Shown here: piece after piece, positions 35,760-44,148 of the stretch
Layout of the letters: each line of letters starts with the position of its first letter
How positions within the stretch are numbered: position 1 is the first letter of the stretch
Assembly (NCBI RefSeq): GCF_022348185.1
Contig: NZ_JAKRFD010000001.1
Coordinates: 248,001-312,000 of the forward strand
DNA: 64,000 bases
From: Epibacterium sp. Ofav1-8
Lineage (GTDB): Bacteria > Pseudomonadota > Alphaproteobacteria > Rhodobacterales > Rhodobacteraceae
Reading direction: 5' to 3'
Program-made: the position numbers and the translations under genes
Notes under the pieces: generated by a model
Databases searched by the model: none
What the model was told of the DNA's origin: nothing
Seen by the model: only the letters and a program-made list of their open reading frames with translations

Positions 35760-36800
35760 ATGACCAAGACCAACCGCGGGCGTTTCTTCGAGGATTACCG
35801 GCTGGGCGAGGTGATCCGCCACGCGGTGCCACGCACGGTCTCGGGCGGCGAGCGGGCGCTCTATCATGCGCTCTACCCGGCGCGGCATGCGCTCTATTCC
35901 TCGGATGAATTTGCCCGCGCGGTTGGTCTTGGTCAGGACACAGGCGCGCCGCTGGATGATCTGGCGGCGTTCCACATCGTCTTTGGCAAGACGGTGCCGG
36001 ATATCTCGCTGAACGCAGTGGCCAATCTGGGCTATGCCGAGGGGCGCTGGCATCTGCCGGTCTACGCGGGCGATACGCTGCGAGCCGAGAGCGAGGTGAT
36101 CGGGCTCAAGCAGAATTCCAACGGCAAGACCGGGGTGGTCTGGGTGCGCACGCGCGGGCTCAACCAGCGCGACGACTGCGTGCTGGACTATGTGCGCTGG
36201 GTGATGGTGCGCAAGGGAAACCTCGACGCCGACGCACCGGAGACCCGGGTGCCGGAGCTGCAACCGGCCCTGACTGCGGCAGACCTGTCGCTGCCAGCGG
36301 GGCTTGATTTCACCTCCTATGATTTTGAACTGGCCGGAGAGCCGCATCGCTGGGGCGACTACGCCATCGGCGAGCAGATCGACCATGTGGATGGTGTCAC
36401 CGTGGAGGAGGCCGAGCATATGCTGGCCACCCGCCTGTGGCAGAACACCGCCAAGGTGCATTTCGACACCACCGCGCGCCCCGATGGCACCCGGCTGATC
36501 TATGGCGGTCACGTGATCTCCATGGCGCGGGCGCTGTCGTTCAACGGGCTGGCCAATGCGCAGATGATCGTGGGGCTCAATGGCGGCGCGCATGCAAACC
36601 CCTGCGTGTCCGGCACCACGATCCGCGCCTGGTCCGAGGTGCTCGACAAGGCAGAGACCGACAGGCCCGGCGTCGGAGCGATCCGCTTGCGGCTGGTTGC
36701 AACCTCCGGCGGCGCGCCGTTCCAGCTCAGGGGCGCGGATGGCAAATACCTGCCCGAGGTGCTGCTGGATCTCGACTACTGGGCGTTGATGCCTGTCTGA
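35760..36800 (+). CDS. mch: Mesaconyl-CoA hydratase (beta-methylmalyl-CoA dehydratase)
   Basis: Mch hydrates mesaconyl-C1-CoA to (2R,3S)-beta-methylmalyl-CoA in the ethylmalonyl-CoA pathway. The 346-residue protein has two MaoC-like hot-dog domains, about 1-160 and 185-346; parts such as GRFFEDYRLGEVIRHAVPRT and IYGGHVISMARALSFNGL fit the family. Full length and the adjacent mcl2-like gene support the assignment over other MaoC hydratases. It is the last gene of the tightly packed run starting at mcl2. Confidence 0.92.
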   Translation: MTKTNRGRFFEDYRLGEVIRHAVPRTVSGGERALYHALYPARHALYSSDEFARAVGLGQDTGAPLDDLAAFHIVFGKTVPDISLNAVANLGYAEGRWHLPVYAGDTLRAESEVIGLKQNSNGKTGVVWVRTRGLNQRDDCVLDYVRWVMVRKGNLDADAPETRVPELQPALTAADLSLPAGLDFTSYDFELAGEPHRWGDYAIGEQIDHVDGVTVEEAEHMLATRLWQNTAKVHFDTTARPDGTRLIYGGHVISMARALSFNGLANAQMIVGLNGGAHANPCVSGTTIRAWSEVLDKAETDRPGVGAIRLRLVATSGGAPFQLRGADGKYLPEVLLDLDYWALMPV

Positions 36801-36950
36801 GCTGCCTGTCTGACCCGCGCGTCTGGTCCAGCGGCTGCCATTCAGGCGATGCGCCGGTGCCGCGGCCCGGCAATGACATATGCGCGAGGTCGCGGCTGTG
36901 GTCGCGCTTTGATCTTGCCCCCACGGGCCTGTGGCCGCAGTCTCGATCCC

Positions 36951-37625
36951 ATGCGCGATGTGATCCTCTTGGCTGTGAGTGCGGTCGCTGCCCTGTTGCC
37001 GGGGAGCGCGCGCGCCTGCGACCTTGCGCTGGTGCTGGCGGTGGATGTCTCCGGCTCTGTCGATCCGCGCGAGTATGACCTGCAGATGCAGGGGCTGGCC
37101 TTTGCTCTGCGCGACCCGCTGGTCAGCGAGGCCCTGGTGCGGGCAGAGGCGCAGGTGGCGCTGGTGCAATGGAGCGGCATGTCCCGTCAGGCCCTGACGG
37201 TGCCCTGGACCGCGGTGCCGGATTTTGTCGCGCTGGAGGGGTTCGCCGATGCGGTGGAACAGAGTTCCCGCAAGTGGCGCAACTACTCCACCGCCATCGG
37301 CGAGCTGCTGACCTTTGCCTTGCCGATGTTCGACGCGGTTCCGCAGTGCCGCCGCCGGGTGGTGGATGTGTCGGGCGACGGGCCGTCGAACGAGGGCATC
37401 GCCCCCGAGGCGCTGCGGGCCCGGCTGACGGCGGCGCGGGTCACCGTCAACGCCATTGCGATCGAGGCCAGCGAGGACGACCTCGCCGCCTATTTCTTCG
37501 AACATGTCATCCACGGCCCCGGCGCCTTTGTGGTCTATGCGGACAGTTATGAGGACTACCCGCGCGAAATCCGCAAGAAGCTGCTGCGCGAGGTGGTGAA
37601 GCAGACCGCCGGGCTTGCCCGCTGA
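36951..37625 (+). CDS. DUF1194 von Willebrand factor A-like protein
   Basis: A 224-residue protein with a signal peptide (MRDVILLAVSAVAALLPGSARA) and then a VWA-like domain carrying the metal-site motif DVSGSVD near residue 34 and VSGDGPSNEG later. It belongs to DUF1194, exported VWA proteins of unknown role common in Rhodobacteraceae. Two cysteines (ACDLAL, PQCRRR) may form a disulfide. It starts 150 bases after mch; I see no terminator between, but also no ribosome site strong enough to prove co-transcription. Confidence 0.82.
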   Translation: MRDVILLAVSAVAALLPGSARACDLALVLAVDVSGSVDPREYDLQMQGLAFALRDPLVSEALVRAEAQVALVQWSGMSRQALTVPWTAVPDFVALEGFADAVEQSSRKWRNYSTAIGELLTFALPMFDAVPQCRRRVVDVSGDGPSNEGIAPEALRARLTAARVTVNAIAIEASEDDLAAYFFEHVIHGPGAFVVYADSYEDYPREIRKKLLREVVKQTAGLAR

Positions 37626-37651
37626 TCCGACCTGACCTGATCCGACCTAAC
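37622..37651. repeat. Short tandem repeat after DUF1194
   Basis: Two 15-base units, CTGATCCGACCTGAC and CTGATCCGACCTAAC, overlap the DUF1194 stop, and a third diverged CTGACCTGAC follows. Probably replication slippage; no function suggested. Confidence 0.5.
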
Positions 37652-37695
37652 TCGAGCTGACCTGACACGACCGGCGCGGGTCGGCGCGGCGGCGC

Positions 37696-38301
37696 TCAGG
37701 ACAGCAGCAGGGCCACCCGCTCCGGCACGTCCTTCAGCATCTGCGCGCGGGTCCATCCGGCCCGGCCGCGGAACATGTAGCCCTGGCGGATGTCGAACAG
37801 CAGCGCCGCCCGTTCCCGCGCCGGAAAATCGGGCGGCAGGGTGCCCTTGTCGATCTCGCGCTGAAAGCGGGCCGTCAGCCGCGCCTCGGCCTCGCAGATC
37901 GTCTCCTCGACGCGCGCGGCCACGCCCTCCACCTGACCAACCGAGGCCACGACGCTGGAGCTGATAAAGCAGCCCTTGGCGCCGCTGTCATGCTCTGTGG
38001 CCGACGTGATGACCGCGACCAGAAAGCCGCGCAGCGCGGTTTCGATGTCCTCTTCGCCCTCCAGCACGACCAGCGGCGTGCAGGCATCCGAGGCGCGGTA
38101 GTGGTCGATGGTCTTGAGGTAGAGATCACGCTTGTCGCCGAACGCCGCATAGAGGCTTGGCCCGGTGATCCCCATGGCCCCGGTGAGATCGCGCATCGAG
38201 GCGCCATCATAGCCCTTCTCCCAGAACACGGCCATCGCCTTCAGCAACGCCTGATCGTAGTCGAAAGTCCGGGGGCGGCCTAATTTTTTTGTAACGCTCA
38301 A
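37696..38301 (-). CDS. TetR/AcrR family repressor
   Basis: A 201-residue TetR-family regulator. The N-terminal DNA-binding domain is clear: GRPRTFDYDQALLKAMAVFWEKGYDGASM, then ITGPSLYAAFGDKRDLY. The ligand domain has a C-terminal TetR_C-type part with CFISSS. It is divergent from a peroxiredoxin-like gene; the 70-base gap holds a palindrome overlapping that gene's promoter. It probably represses itself and the two genes on the other side. A single cysteine in the ligand domain could sense oxidants or electrophiles, but this is speculation. Confidence 0.9.
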   Translation of the reverse strand: MSVTKKLGRPRTFDYDQALLKAMAVFWEKGYDGASMRDLTGAMGITGPSLYAAFGDKRDLYLKTIDHYRASDACTPLVVLEGEEDIETALRGFLVAVITSATEHDSGAKGCFISSSVVASVGQVEGVAARVEETICEAEARLTARFQREIDKGTLPPDFPARERAALLFDIRQGYMFRGRAGWTRAQMLKDVPERVALLLS

Positions 38302-38311
38302 TATAGAATCC

Positions 38312-38355
38312 TTGACGCCCTGTGTGTTCGCTACTTATGTATCAATCAATACATA
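38312..38355 (+). promoter_or_regulatory. Promoter and TetR operator
   Basis: A TATGTAT-N6-ATACATA perfect palindrome (38336-38355) overlaps the -10 region (TATGTA, 38336-38341) of a plus-strand promoter with -35 TTGACG (38312-38317), 18-base spacer. It is ideally placed for the divergent TetR protein to block the peroxiredoxin-SnoaL genes. Confidence 0.65.
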
Positions 38356-38371
38356 TAAGGAGTCCCCGAAA

Positions 38372-38908
38372 TTGACCAGTCCCAAACTTGCCGCCGGAAC
38401 GGTGTTTCCGGCGATCACCCTTCCTGTGCTTGATGGCGGCACGCGCGACATTTCAACGCCCGCTGCGGGCTTTGACTGGATGCTTGTCGTTGTCTATCGC
38501 GGCAAACATTGCCCGCTGTGCACCCAATACCTGCGCCAGCTGAACGACACCCTCGACGATCTGCATGCGCTGGGCGTCGATGTGGTGGCGGTGTCTGCCG
38601 ACAGTGCCGTCCGTGCCGCCGCCCAGATGGCGGAGGTGAGCCCTCGTTACGAGGTGGCCTACGGGCTGTCCGTGGACCAGATGCAGGCGCTTGGCCTCTA
38701 TGTTTCCGATCCCCGGAACGGGCAGGACGTGTCAGAGCCCTTCGCGGAGCCGGGCCTGTTTGTGCTGAACCAGGATCGGGTGCTGCAAATCATCGACATC
38801 TCGAACGTGCCCTTTGCCCGCCCGGATCTGGCCTGGATCGCCAAGGGCATCGGGTTTCGTCGCGGCCCCATGAAGGCCGCGCCTGTCAACGGCACCTATG
38901 CCGCCTAA
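38372..38908 (+). CDS. Peroxiredoxin-like (AhpC/TSA) protein, TTG start
   Basis: A 178-residue redoxin-domain protein. The core VVYRGKHCPLCTQYLRQL has a CPLC pair in place of the usual single peroxidatic cysteine context, seen in the peroxiredoxin-like family. It may reduce peroxides or act on disulfides. The start is TTG at 38372: AAGGAG lies 9 bases upstream, no ATG or GTG exists nearby, and the upstream open frame covers the promoter and operator. It is followed 13 bases later by the SnoaL-like gene, and both are likely under the divergent TetR repressor. Confidence 0.82.
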   Translation: MTSPKLAAGTVFPAITLPVLDGGTRDISTPAAGFDWMLVVVYRGKHCPLCTQYLRQLNDTLDDLHALGVDVVAVSADSAVRAAAQMAEVSPRYEVAYGLSVDQMQALGLYVSDPRNGQDVSEPFAEPGLFVLNQDRVLQIIDISNVPFARPDLAWIAKGIGFRRGPMKAAPVNGTYAA

Positions 38909-38921
38909 AACGGAGACCCCC

Positions 38922-39320
38922 ATGACACAGACCCCCGAGCAAGCCCTGCAGGACAAGGTGCAGGACCTGATGACCTTCGGCACCAGCGCCAATATGGCAG
39001 AGCTGGACAGGATCTATCACGACGACATCGTGGTCATGGATCTGAGCATCGACGGCCGTCTCGTCACCCTGGACAAGCAGGGTTTCATGGCGCTGATCGG
39101 CGAGTCCTTCAAGGACAAGATCCCCGAAGAGCACATGTGGTCGAAGATCCACAGCCTGACGGTGAGCGGTGATCGCGGCCATGTGCTGATCTCCCGCAAG
39201 ATCCCGGTGGGCGGGCCCAGGATGCATATTGATCTCAGCATCGACTTTGTGTTCGAGGAAGGACGCTGGCAGGTGACGCGAGAGGTCAACTTCAGCCGCC
39301 CGGATGCCGACGCAACCTGA
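38922..39320 (+). CDS. SnoaL/NTF2-like protein
   Basis: A 132-residue cone-shaped NTF2/SnoaL-fold protein. The helical first part (EQALQDKVQDLMTFGTSANMAELDRIYHDDIVVMDL) and the later strand-rich FVFEEGRWQVTREVNF are typical. Members are small hydrolases, isomerases or binding proteins; no catalytic set can be named here. The ATG at 38922 has GGAG upstream. It is co-transcribed with the peroxiredoxin-like gene and ended by a hairpin. Confidence 0.78.
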   Translation: MTQTPEQALQDKVQDLMTFGTSANMAELDRIYHDDIVVMDLSIDGRLVTLDKQGFMALIGESFKDKIPEEHMWSKIHSLTVSGDRGHVLISRKIPVGGPRMHIDLSIDFVFEEGRWQVTREVNFSRPDADAT

Positions 39321-39369
39321 CACCAAAGCCGCCTGACCGCGCGCGGATCAGCGCGCGGATCAGATACCG

Positions 39370-39398
39370 AGGCCGGCAGCATGTGACCCTGCCGGCCT
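39370..39398 (+). terminator. Hairpin terminator after the SnoaL-like gene
   Basis: Perfect 10-bp arms AGGCCGGCAG / CTGCCGGCCT with a 9-base loop, followed by TTGCGC. The U run is short. It insulates the sdh promoter region from the upstream operon. Confidence 0.6.
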
Positions 39399-39708
39399 TT
39401 GCGCGCGGGCGCCGGGCTTGCGATCGCAAGCCGCTCTGGCAGCGCTGCGTGGCCCGGGTCAGCACCGGATCTGTGGCAGATGGTCCGGTCCCGGGGGGAT
39501 CGGGAATGCCTCTGCCTTGCATGGGCGGTGCTGATTCTGACTGTTCTACTTGGGATCGGAGTTTGTGATCACAGCAATCTGGCTTGTGATCACAACGTGG
39601 AGAAATTGCCACAAACGGCAGCGTTAACAGGCGATTTTTACCACTCGTTTGCGTGACAGTGCGCAAAAATAGGCTAAAACGTCGTCAGCTAACCGGAAAG
39701 GAGCCAAC
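39399..39708 (+). promoter_or_regulatory. sdh promoter region with paired TGTGATCACA operators
   Basis: Palindromes TGTGATCACA at 39564-39573 and 39585-39594 are 11 bases apart (21 bp centre to centre), the nearer one ending 114 bases before the sdhC start, almost exactly as at sucC. A possible promoter, TTGCGT then TAGGCT with a short 15-base spacer, lies near 39650-39675. GGAAAGGAG gives the sdhC ribosome site. The first half of the region (39399-39560) shows nothing else. Confidence 0.7.
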
Positions 39709-40098
39709 ATGGCCGATGTCAATCGGGGCAACCGCCCGCTATCGCCCTTTATGATTGGGCCGTACTACCGGCCGCAGCTTACCTCCATCTCCTCCATCAT
39801 GGTCCGGATCACCGGCATTGCCTCGCTCGGGGCGGCGTTGCTGGTGGTGTGGTGGTTGCTGGCGGCTGCGACCTCCGCGTCGTCCTTTGCAGTGATCGAC
39901 GGGCTCTTGCGCAGCTTTGTCGGCGACATTGTGCTGCTGCTCGCAAGCTGGGCGATCTTCTACCACATGCTGGGCCGCCTACGGCACGTGATCTGGGACT
40001 TCGGCTACTGCCTTGAGGTCTCCACCTCCGAAAAGATGGCGCGCGGCATGTTCGTGGGCGCAACCGTGCTGGCTATCCTCGCCGCCATCGTGCTGTAA
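39709..40098 (+). CDS. sdhC: Succinate dehydrogenase cytochrome b556 subunit
   Basis: SdhC is one of the two membrane anchors of complex II and shares heme b and the ubiquinone site with SdhD. The 129-residue protein has the SdhC signature RPLSPFMIGPYYRPQLTSISS at the start, three transmembrane helices, and the heme-ligand region FYHMLGRLRHVIWD with candidate histidines. AAGGAG lies 6 bases before the ATG. First gene of sdhCDA-x-x-B. Confidence 0.94.
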   Translation: MADVNRGNRPLSPFMIGPYYRPQLTSISSIMVRITGIASLGAALLVVWWLLAAATSASSFAVIDGLLRSFVGDIVLLLASWAIFYHMLGRLRHVIWDFGYCLEVSTSEKMARGMFVGATVLAILAAIVL

Positions 40099-40109
40099 GG
40101 AGATCTGAC

Positions 40110-40481
40110 ATGCGATTTCTGACTGACCGTAAGCGCGCCGAAGGTCTGGGCGCAGGGGGCACCGGCACCCATCACCACTGGCAGATGATGGTCACCTCGA
40201 TCCTGCTGGTTGTTCTGGTTCCGGCCTTTGTGATCACCTTTGGTCTCGGCCTTGGCGGCACTTACGAAGAGGTTCTGGCCTATTACGCCCGGCCGCTTCC
40301 CGCCATCATCACCGGGCTGACCCTTGTGGTCGGCGTCATTCACCTGATGCGCGAAACGCAGGTCGCGGTGGAGGACTATGTGCACGGGCTGGTCGGTAAA
40401 CTGCTGCTGATCGCCGTGGCGGCGTTTTCCTACACCCTGATTGCCGCGGGCCTGTTCGCCCTCGTCAAGCTCGCCCTCTGA
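40110..40481 (+). CDS. sdhD: Succinate dehydrogenase membrane anchor subunit
   Basis: SdhD is the second membrane anchor of complex II. The 123-residue protein has three hydrophobic helices and an N-terminal HHWQMMVTS segment; the long cytoplasmic start ([22 protein letters not shown]) is usual for alphaproteobacteria. [13 protein letters not shown] in the loop fits the quinone/heme neighbourhood. It begins 11 bases after sdhC with AAGGAG before the ATG. Confidence 0.92.
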   Translation: MRFLTDRKRAEGLGAGGTGTHHHWQMMVTSILLVVLVPAFVITFGLGLGGTYEEVLAYYARPLPAIITGLTLVVGVIHLMRETQVAVEDYVHGLVGKLLLIAVAAFSYTLIAAGLFALVKLAL

Positions 40482-40504
40482 TCCGCGCGAAGGACACGAT
40501 ACAA

Positions 40505-42313
40505 ATGACAACAGCATATGAATATGAAACCCACGACTATGACGTGGTGGTTGTCGGTGCCGGTGGTGCGGGTCTGCGCGCCACCCTCGGCATGGCAGAG
40601 CAAGGCCTGCGCACCGCCTGTGTGACCAAGGTGTTCCCGACCCGCTCGCACACCGTGGCCGCACAGGGCGGCATTGCGGCCTCGCTGGGCAACATGGGCC
40701 CCGACAGCTGGCAGTGGCACATGTACGACACCGTCAAGGGCTCCGACTGGCTGGGTGACACGGATGCGATGGAATACCTCGCCCGCGAAGCACCCAAGGC
40801 GGTCTACGAGCTTGAACATTACGGCGTGCCGTTCTCGCGCACCGAGGAAGGCAAGATCTACCAGCGTCCCTTCGGCGGCCACACCACCGAGTTTGGCGAA
40901 GGCCCGCCGGTGCAGCGCACCTGTGCCGCCGCCGACCGCACCGGCCACGCGATCCTGCACACGCTCTATGGTCAGAGCCTCAAGCAGAAGGCGGAGTTCT
41001 ACATCGAGTATTTCGCCATCGACCTGATCATGTCCGACGACGGGCAGTGCCAGGGTGTGGTGTGCTGGAAGCTTGATGACGGCACCATGCATGTCTTCAA
41101 CGCCAAGATGGTGGTGCTGGCGACCGGCGGTTATGGCCGGGCCTATTTCTCCGCGACCTCGGCCCATACCTGCACCGGCGACGGTGGCGGCATGGTGGCG
41201 CGCGCAGGTCTGCCGCTTCAGGATATGGAGTTCGTGCAGTTCCACCCCACCGGCATCTACGGCTCCGGCTGTCTGATCACCGAGGGCGCGCGGGGCGAAG
41301 GCGGCTACCTGACCAACTCCGAAGGCGAGCGGTTCATGGAGCGTTATGCGCCCAACTACAAGGACCTCGCGCCACGCGACTATGTCTCGCGCTCCATGAC
41401 CATGGAGATCCGCGAGGGGCGCGGTGTCGGCGCCGAGGGCGATCATATTCACCTGAACCTCTCCCACTTGCCGGCCGAGGCTCTGGCGGAGCGTCTGCCG
41501 GGGATTTCCGAGTCTGCGAAGATCTTCGCAGGTGTCGACGTCACCAAAGAACCGATCCCGGTTCTGCCCACCGTTCACTACAACATGGGCGGTATCCCGA
41601 CGAACTATTGGGGTGAGGTGCTGAACCCGACCGAGGACAACCCGACCGGCGTCGTGCCGGGTCTGATGGCCGTGGGCGAGGCGGGCTGTGCCTCTGTGCA
41701 TGGTGCCAACCGTCTCGGCTCCAACTCGCTCATCGACCTCGTGGTCTTTGGTCGTGCGTCGGCCATTCGCGCCGGCAAGGTGGTGGACCCAGAGGCCCCC
41801 AATCCGGTGCTCAATCAGGCGTCGATCGACAAGGCGTTTGACCGCTTTGACACGCTGCGCAACGCCAAGGGTGGCACGCCCACCGCAGAGCTGCGTCTGG
41901 AAATGCAGCGCACCATGCAGGCGGATGCGGCGGTGTTCCGCACCGACAAGACCCTCAAGGAAGGCGTCGGCAAGATGGAGGCAATCGCCGCCAAGCTCGA
42001 CGATCTCCACGTCACCGATACCTCGCTGGTGTGGAACTCCGACCTGATGGAAACGCTGGAGCTCACCAACCTGATGCCCAACGCGCTGGCGACCATCGTC
42101 GGGGCCGAGGCGCGCAAGGAAAGCCGTGGGGCGCATGCGCATGAGGATTACGCCGAGCGTGACGATGACAACTGGCGCGTGCACACCGTGGCGCGGGTCG
42201 AGGGCAACAAGACCTCCCTCAGCTATCGTCCGGTGATTGTCGATCCGCTGACCGACGAGGACGCGGGCGGTATCAGCCTCCAGAAGATCGCGCCAAAGGC
42301 ACGGACCTTCTAA
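40505..42313 (+). CDS. sdhA: Succinate dehydrogenase flavoprotein subunit
   Basis: SdhA oxidises succinate to fumarate with covalently bound FAD. The 602-residue protein has the FAD motif [11 protein letters not shown], the flavinylated histidine in [10 protein letters not shown], and the active-site [10 protein letters not shown] and NMGGIPTN segments. The C-terminus ends normally. The TAA stop at 42311-42313 is followed at once by the ATG of a sulfotransferase-like gene, with no spacer. Confidence 0.97.
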   Translation: MTTAYEYETHDYDVVVVGAGGAGLRATLGMAEQGLRTACVTKVFPTRSHTVAAQGGIAASLGNMGPDSWQWHMYDTVKGSDWLGDTDAMEYLAREAPKAVYELEHYGVPFSRTEEGKIYQRPFGGHTTEFGEGPPVQRTCAAADRTGHAILHTLYGQSLKQKAEFYIEYFAIDLIMSDDGQCQGVVCWKLDDGTMHVFNAKMVVLATGGYGRAYFSATSAHTCTGDGGGMVARAGLPLQDMEFVQFHPTGIYGSGCLITEGARGEGGYLTNSEGERFMERYAPNYKDLAPRDYVSRSMTMEIREGRGVGAEGDHIHLNLSHLPAEALAERLPGISESAKIFAGVDVTKEPIPVLPTVHYNMGGIPTNYWGEVLNPTEDNPTGVVPGLMAVGEAGCASVHGANRLGSNSLIDLVVFGRASAIRAGKVVDPEAPNPVLNQASIDKAFDRFDTLRNAKGGTPTAELRLEMQRTMQADAAVFRTDKTLKEGVGKMEAIAAKLDDLHVTDTSLVWNSDLMETLELTNLMPNALATIVGAEARKESRGAHAHEDYAERDDDNWRVHTVARVEGNKTSLSYRPVIVDPLTDEDAGGISLQKIAPKARTF

Positions 42314-43156
42314 ATGAGCGTTGCGCCTCCTCGACTGCTCTGCGTCGGCACGCATCACAAGACGGGTACCGTCTGGATGCGGCGTGTCTGGCGTTTGATC
42401 GGGGAGGCGCTCGATATTCCTTTTGTGCCTGTTCACAACCCGGCCAGATGGACAAAAATCCCGCAGACGGGGCGTGCGATTGTGGTGAACTGGGCCGGGG
42501 CCTTTGCGCCGGAGCTGTTCGACCACCCAGAAGCAAGGTTCCTGCACATCATCCGCGATCCGCGCGATGTTTTGCTGTCTGGCGCGCGCTATCATGAGAA
42601 CAGCCCCGGTCGGCAGGAACGGTTCCTGCATGGCCCGCGCGAGGATCTTGGCGGCAAGAGCTATCAGGAACACCTGCAGGCACTGCCTGATCCGGCGGCC
42701 AAGCTGGATTTCGAGATGCAGAATATGCATCTGAAAACACTGAATGAAATGCTCGCCTGGCCCTATGGGCATGACCGCGCGATGGATCTGCGCTATGAGG
42801 ATCTGATTGCGGATCAGGACTGCGCGATCTTTATCGGCGTGTTGCGTTTCTTTGGCTTCAGCGAGGCCGAGATCGAAACCGCGCGGCAGATCTACTATGA
42901 CAATTCGCTGTTTGGCGGCCTGAGTTCCGAGAGCGACGTCGGGCGCATGGCGACCCATGTCTCCTCGGGCAAGGCGCGCCAGTGGCCGTCCAAGCTGCCA
43001 CGCGCCACTGCCGCGCGCTATCTGGAGTGTCACGGCGACGATCTGATCACGCTGGGCTATGAGCGCGACAAGGACTGGCTGTCGCGGCTGGAAACCGACC
43101 AACAGGCAGAGGTGGCAAGCCCCCCTTTTGCACAGGCGGCAGGGGGGATGGCATGA
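42314..43156 (+). CDS. Sulfotransferase family protein inside the sdh operon
   Basis: A 280-residue PAPS-dependent sulfotransferase. The 5'-phosphosulfate loop is THHKTGTVWM near residue 13 and the 3'-phosphate motif HIIRDPRDVLLSGARYH near 78; RYEDLIADQD is the third conserved block. It would move a sulfate group to a carbohydrate, lipid or small molecule; the acceptor is unknown. It begins immediately after the sdhA stop and overlaps the next gene by 4 bases, so it is co-transcribed with sdh. Such a gene is not part of complex II. Confidence 0.88.
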   Translation: MSVAPPRLLCVGTHHKTGTVWMRRVWRLIGEALDIPFVPVHNPARWTKIPQTGRAIVVNWAGAFAPELFDHPEARFLHIIRDPRDVLLSGARYHENSPGRQERFLHGPREDLGGKSYQEHLQALPDPAAKLDFEMQNMHLKTLNEMLAWPYGHDRAMDLRYEDLIADQDCAIFIGVLRFFGFSEAEIETARQIYYDNSLFGGLSSESDVGRMATHVSSGKARQWPSKLPRATAARYLECHGDDLITLGYERDKDWLSRLETDQQAEVASPPFAQAAGGMA

Positions 43157-44019
43157 CCTCTGTCGCAGCCCTCGCCACTGTCGAAAATGTCTGGAGCGCC
43201 CTTGGCATTGCGCCGGGATCGGCGTTGCGGATGACCGGCATGCGCCGATCCGGCAACCACGCGATTGCCAATTGGCTGCAACGCAACGCGGATCATGCGT
43301 TGTTCTTGAACAATTGCCGCCCCGGTCATGACCCGCTGCGCAGCCACAATGGCATCGAGGTCTCGGGCCAGCGCTATGATGGCAGTGTGCAGGATGCCGC
43401 GGCAGAGGCAGGTGACGGGGTGTTGTTGCTGCTCTCTTACGAGGACACGCTGCATCTGCGCTTTGACAGCAGGGACAACCTGTCTGGCCCCTATGGCAGC
43501 GACAGTTTTGACGGCGATCTGCTGATCTACCGCAGTTTCCTCAATTGGAGCGCGTCACTGTTGAAAAAGCTGCAACGCAATGAAACCTACCGGTCTGCGG
43601 ACCGCATGGCGGTGATGGCGCGGGCGCTGGCGACCTATGGCGATCTGCTGGCCGAAGTGCTGGAGGCCGACAGCGCCGCACGCTGCGCGATCTGCTATGA
43701 CGACTGGGCGACGGATGCGGACTATCGGGCGCGGGTGCTGACCGATCTGGGCCTGCCGGTGCGGGACAACACCCTCGGCGCGGTGCAGGGCTATGGCGGT
43801 GGATCCAGCTTTGACGCGGGCAGCCCGGAGGCCGGAGACCTGCGCGTCACGGCACGCTGGCAGGCGATGGCGCCGGATCCGGAGTATCGCGCGCTGCTGC
43901 GCGTGGCGGCATTGGACCGCAGTTTCATGGACCGGCTTGCGGCCCTCTGTCCTGCGGATGCGGCGCGGATGACGCGTGTCGCAGCGCAGCCCGATTTTGA
44001 CCCGGAGGTGCTGACGTGA
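43153..44019 (+). CDS. Sulfotransferase-like P-loop protein inside the sdh operon
   Basis: A 288-residue protein with a nucleotide-loop GMRRSGNHAIANWL near residue 28, matching the 5' PAPS loop of divergent sulfotransferases, and LIYRSFLNWSASLLKKL in place of the usual RDPRD block. YDDWATDADYR corresponds to the third block. The loop has Arg-Ser-Gly-Asn-His where classical enzymes have Lys-Ser/Thr-Gly. It overlaps the previous sulfotransferase gene by 4 bases and ends 129 bases before sdhB. Activity and acceptor cannot be stated. Confidence 0.72.
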   Translation: MTSVAALATVENVWSALGIAPGSALRMTGMRRSGNHAIANWLQRNADHALFLNNCRPGHDPLRSHNGIEVSGQRYDGSVQDAAAEAGDGVLLLLSYEDTLHLRFDSRDNLSGPYGSDSFDGDLLIYRSFLNWSASLLKKLQRNETYRSADRMAVMARALATYGDLLAEVLEADSAARCAICYDDWATDADYRARVLTDLGLPVRDNTLGAVQGYGGGSSFDAGSPEAGDLRVTARWQAMAPDPEYRALLRVAALDRSFMDRLAALCPADAARMTRVAAQPDFDPEVLT

Positions 44020-44148
44020 GCCTCCGCCCCGACACATCGCGCAGATCCTGCGCCCCGCATGACGCCCGGATCGCTCCGGGCCCAGCCCTCTCCCCGTGCG
44101 CGCTGCCCCTTGCAGCCGTGGCGGGCAGCTAAGCAAGGAGACACGATC

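Noticed and set aside
40430-43102. 890-codon minus-strand open frame across sdhA and the sulfotransferase gene
   Set aside because: Antisense shadow of sdhA with no motif and no start signal.
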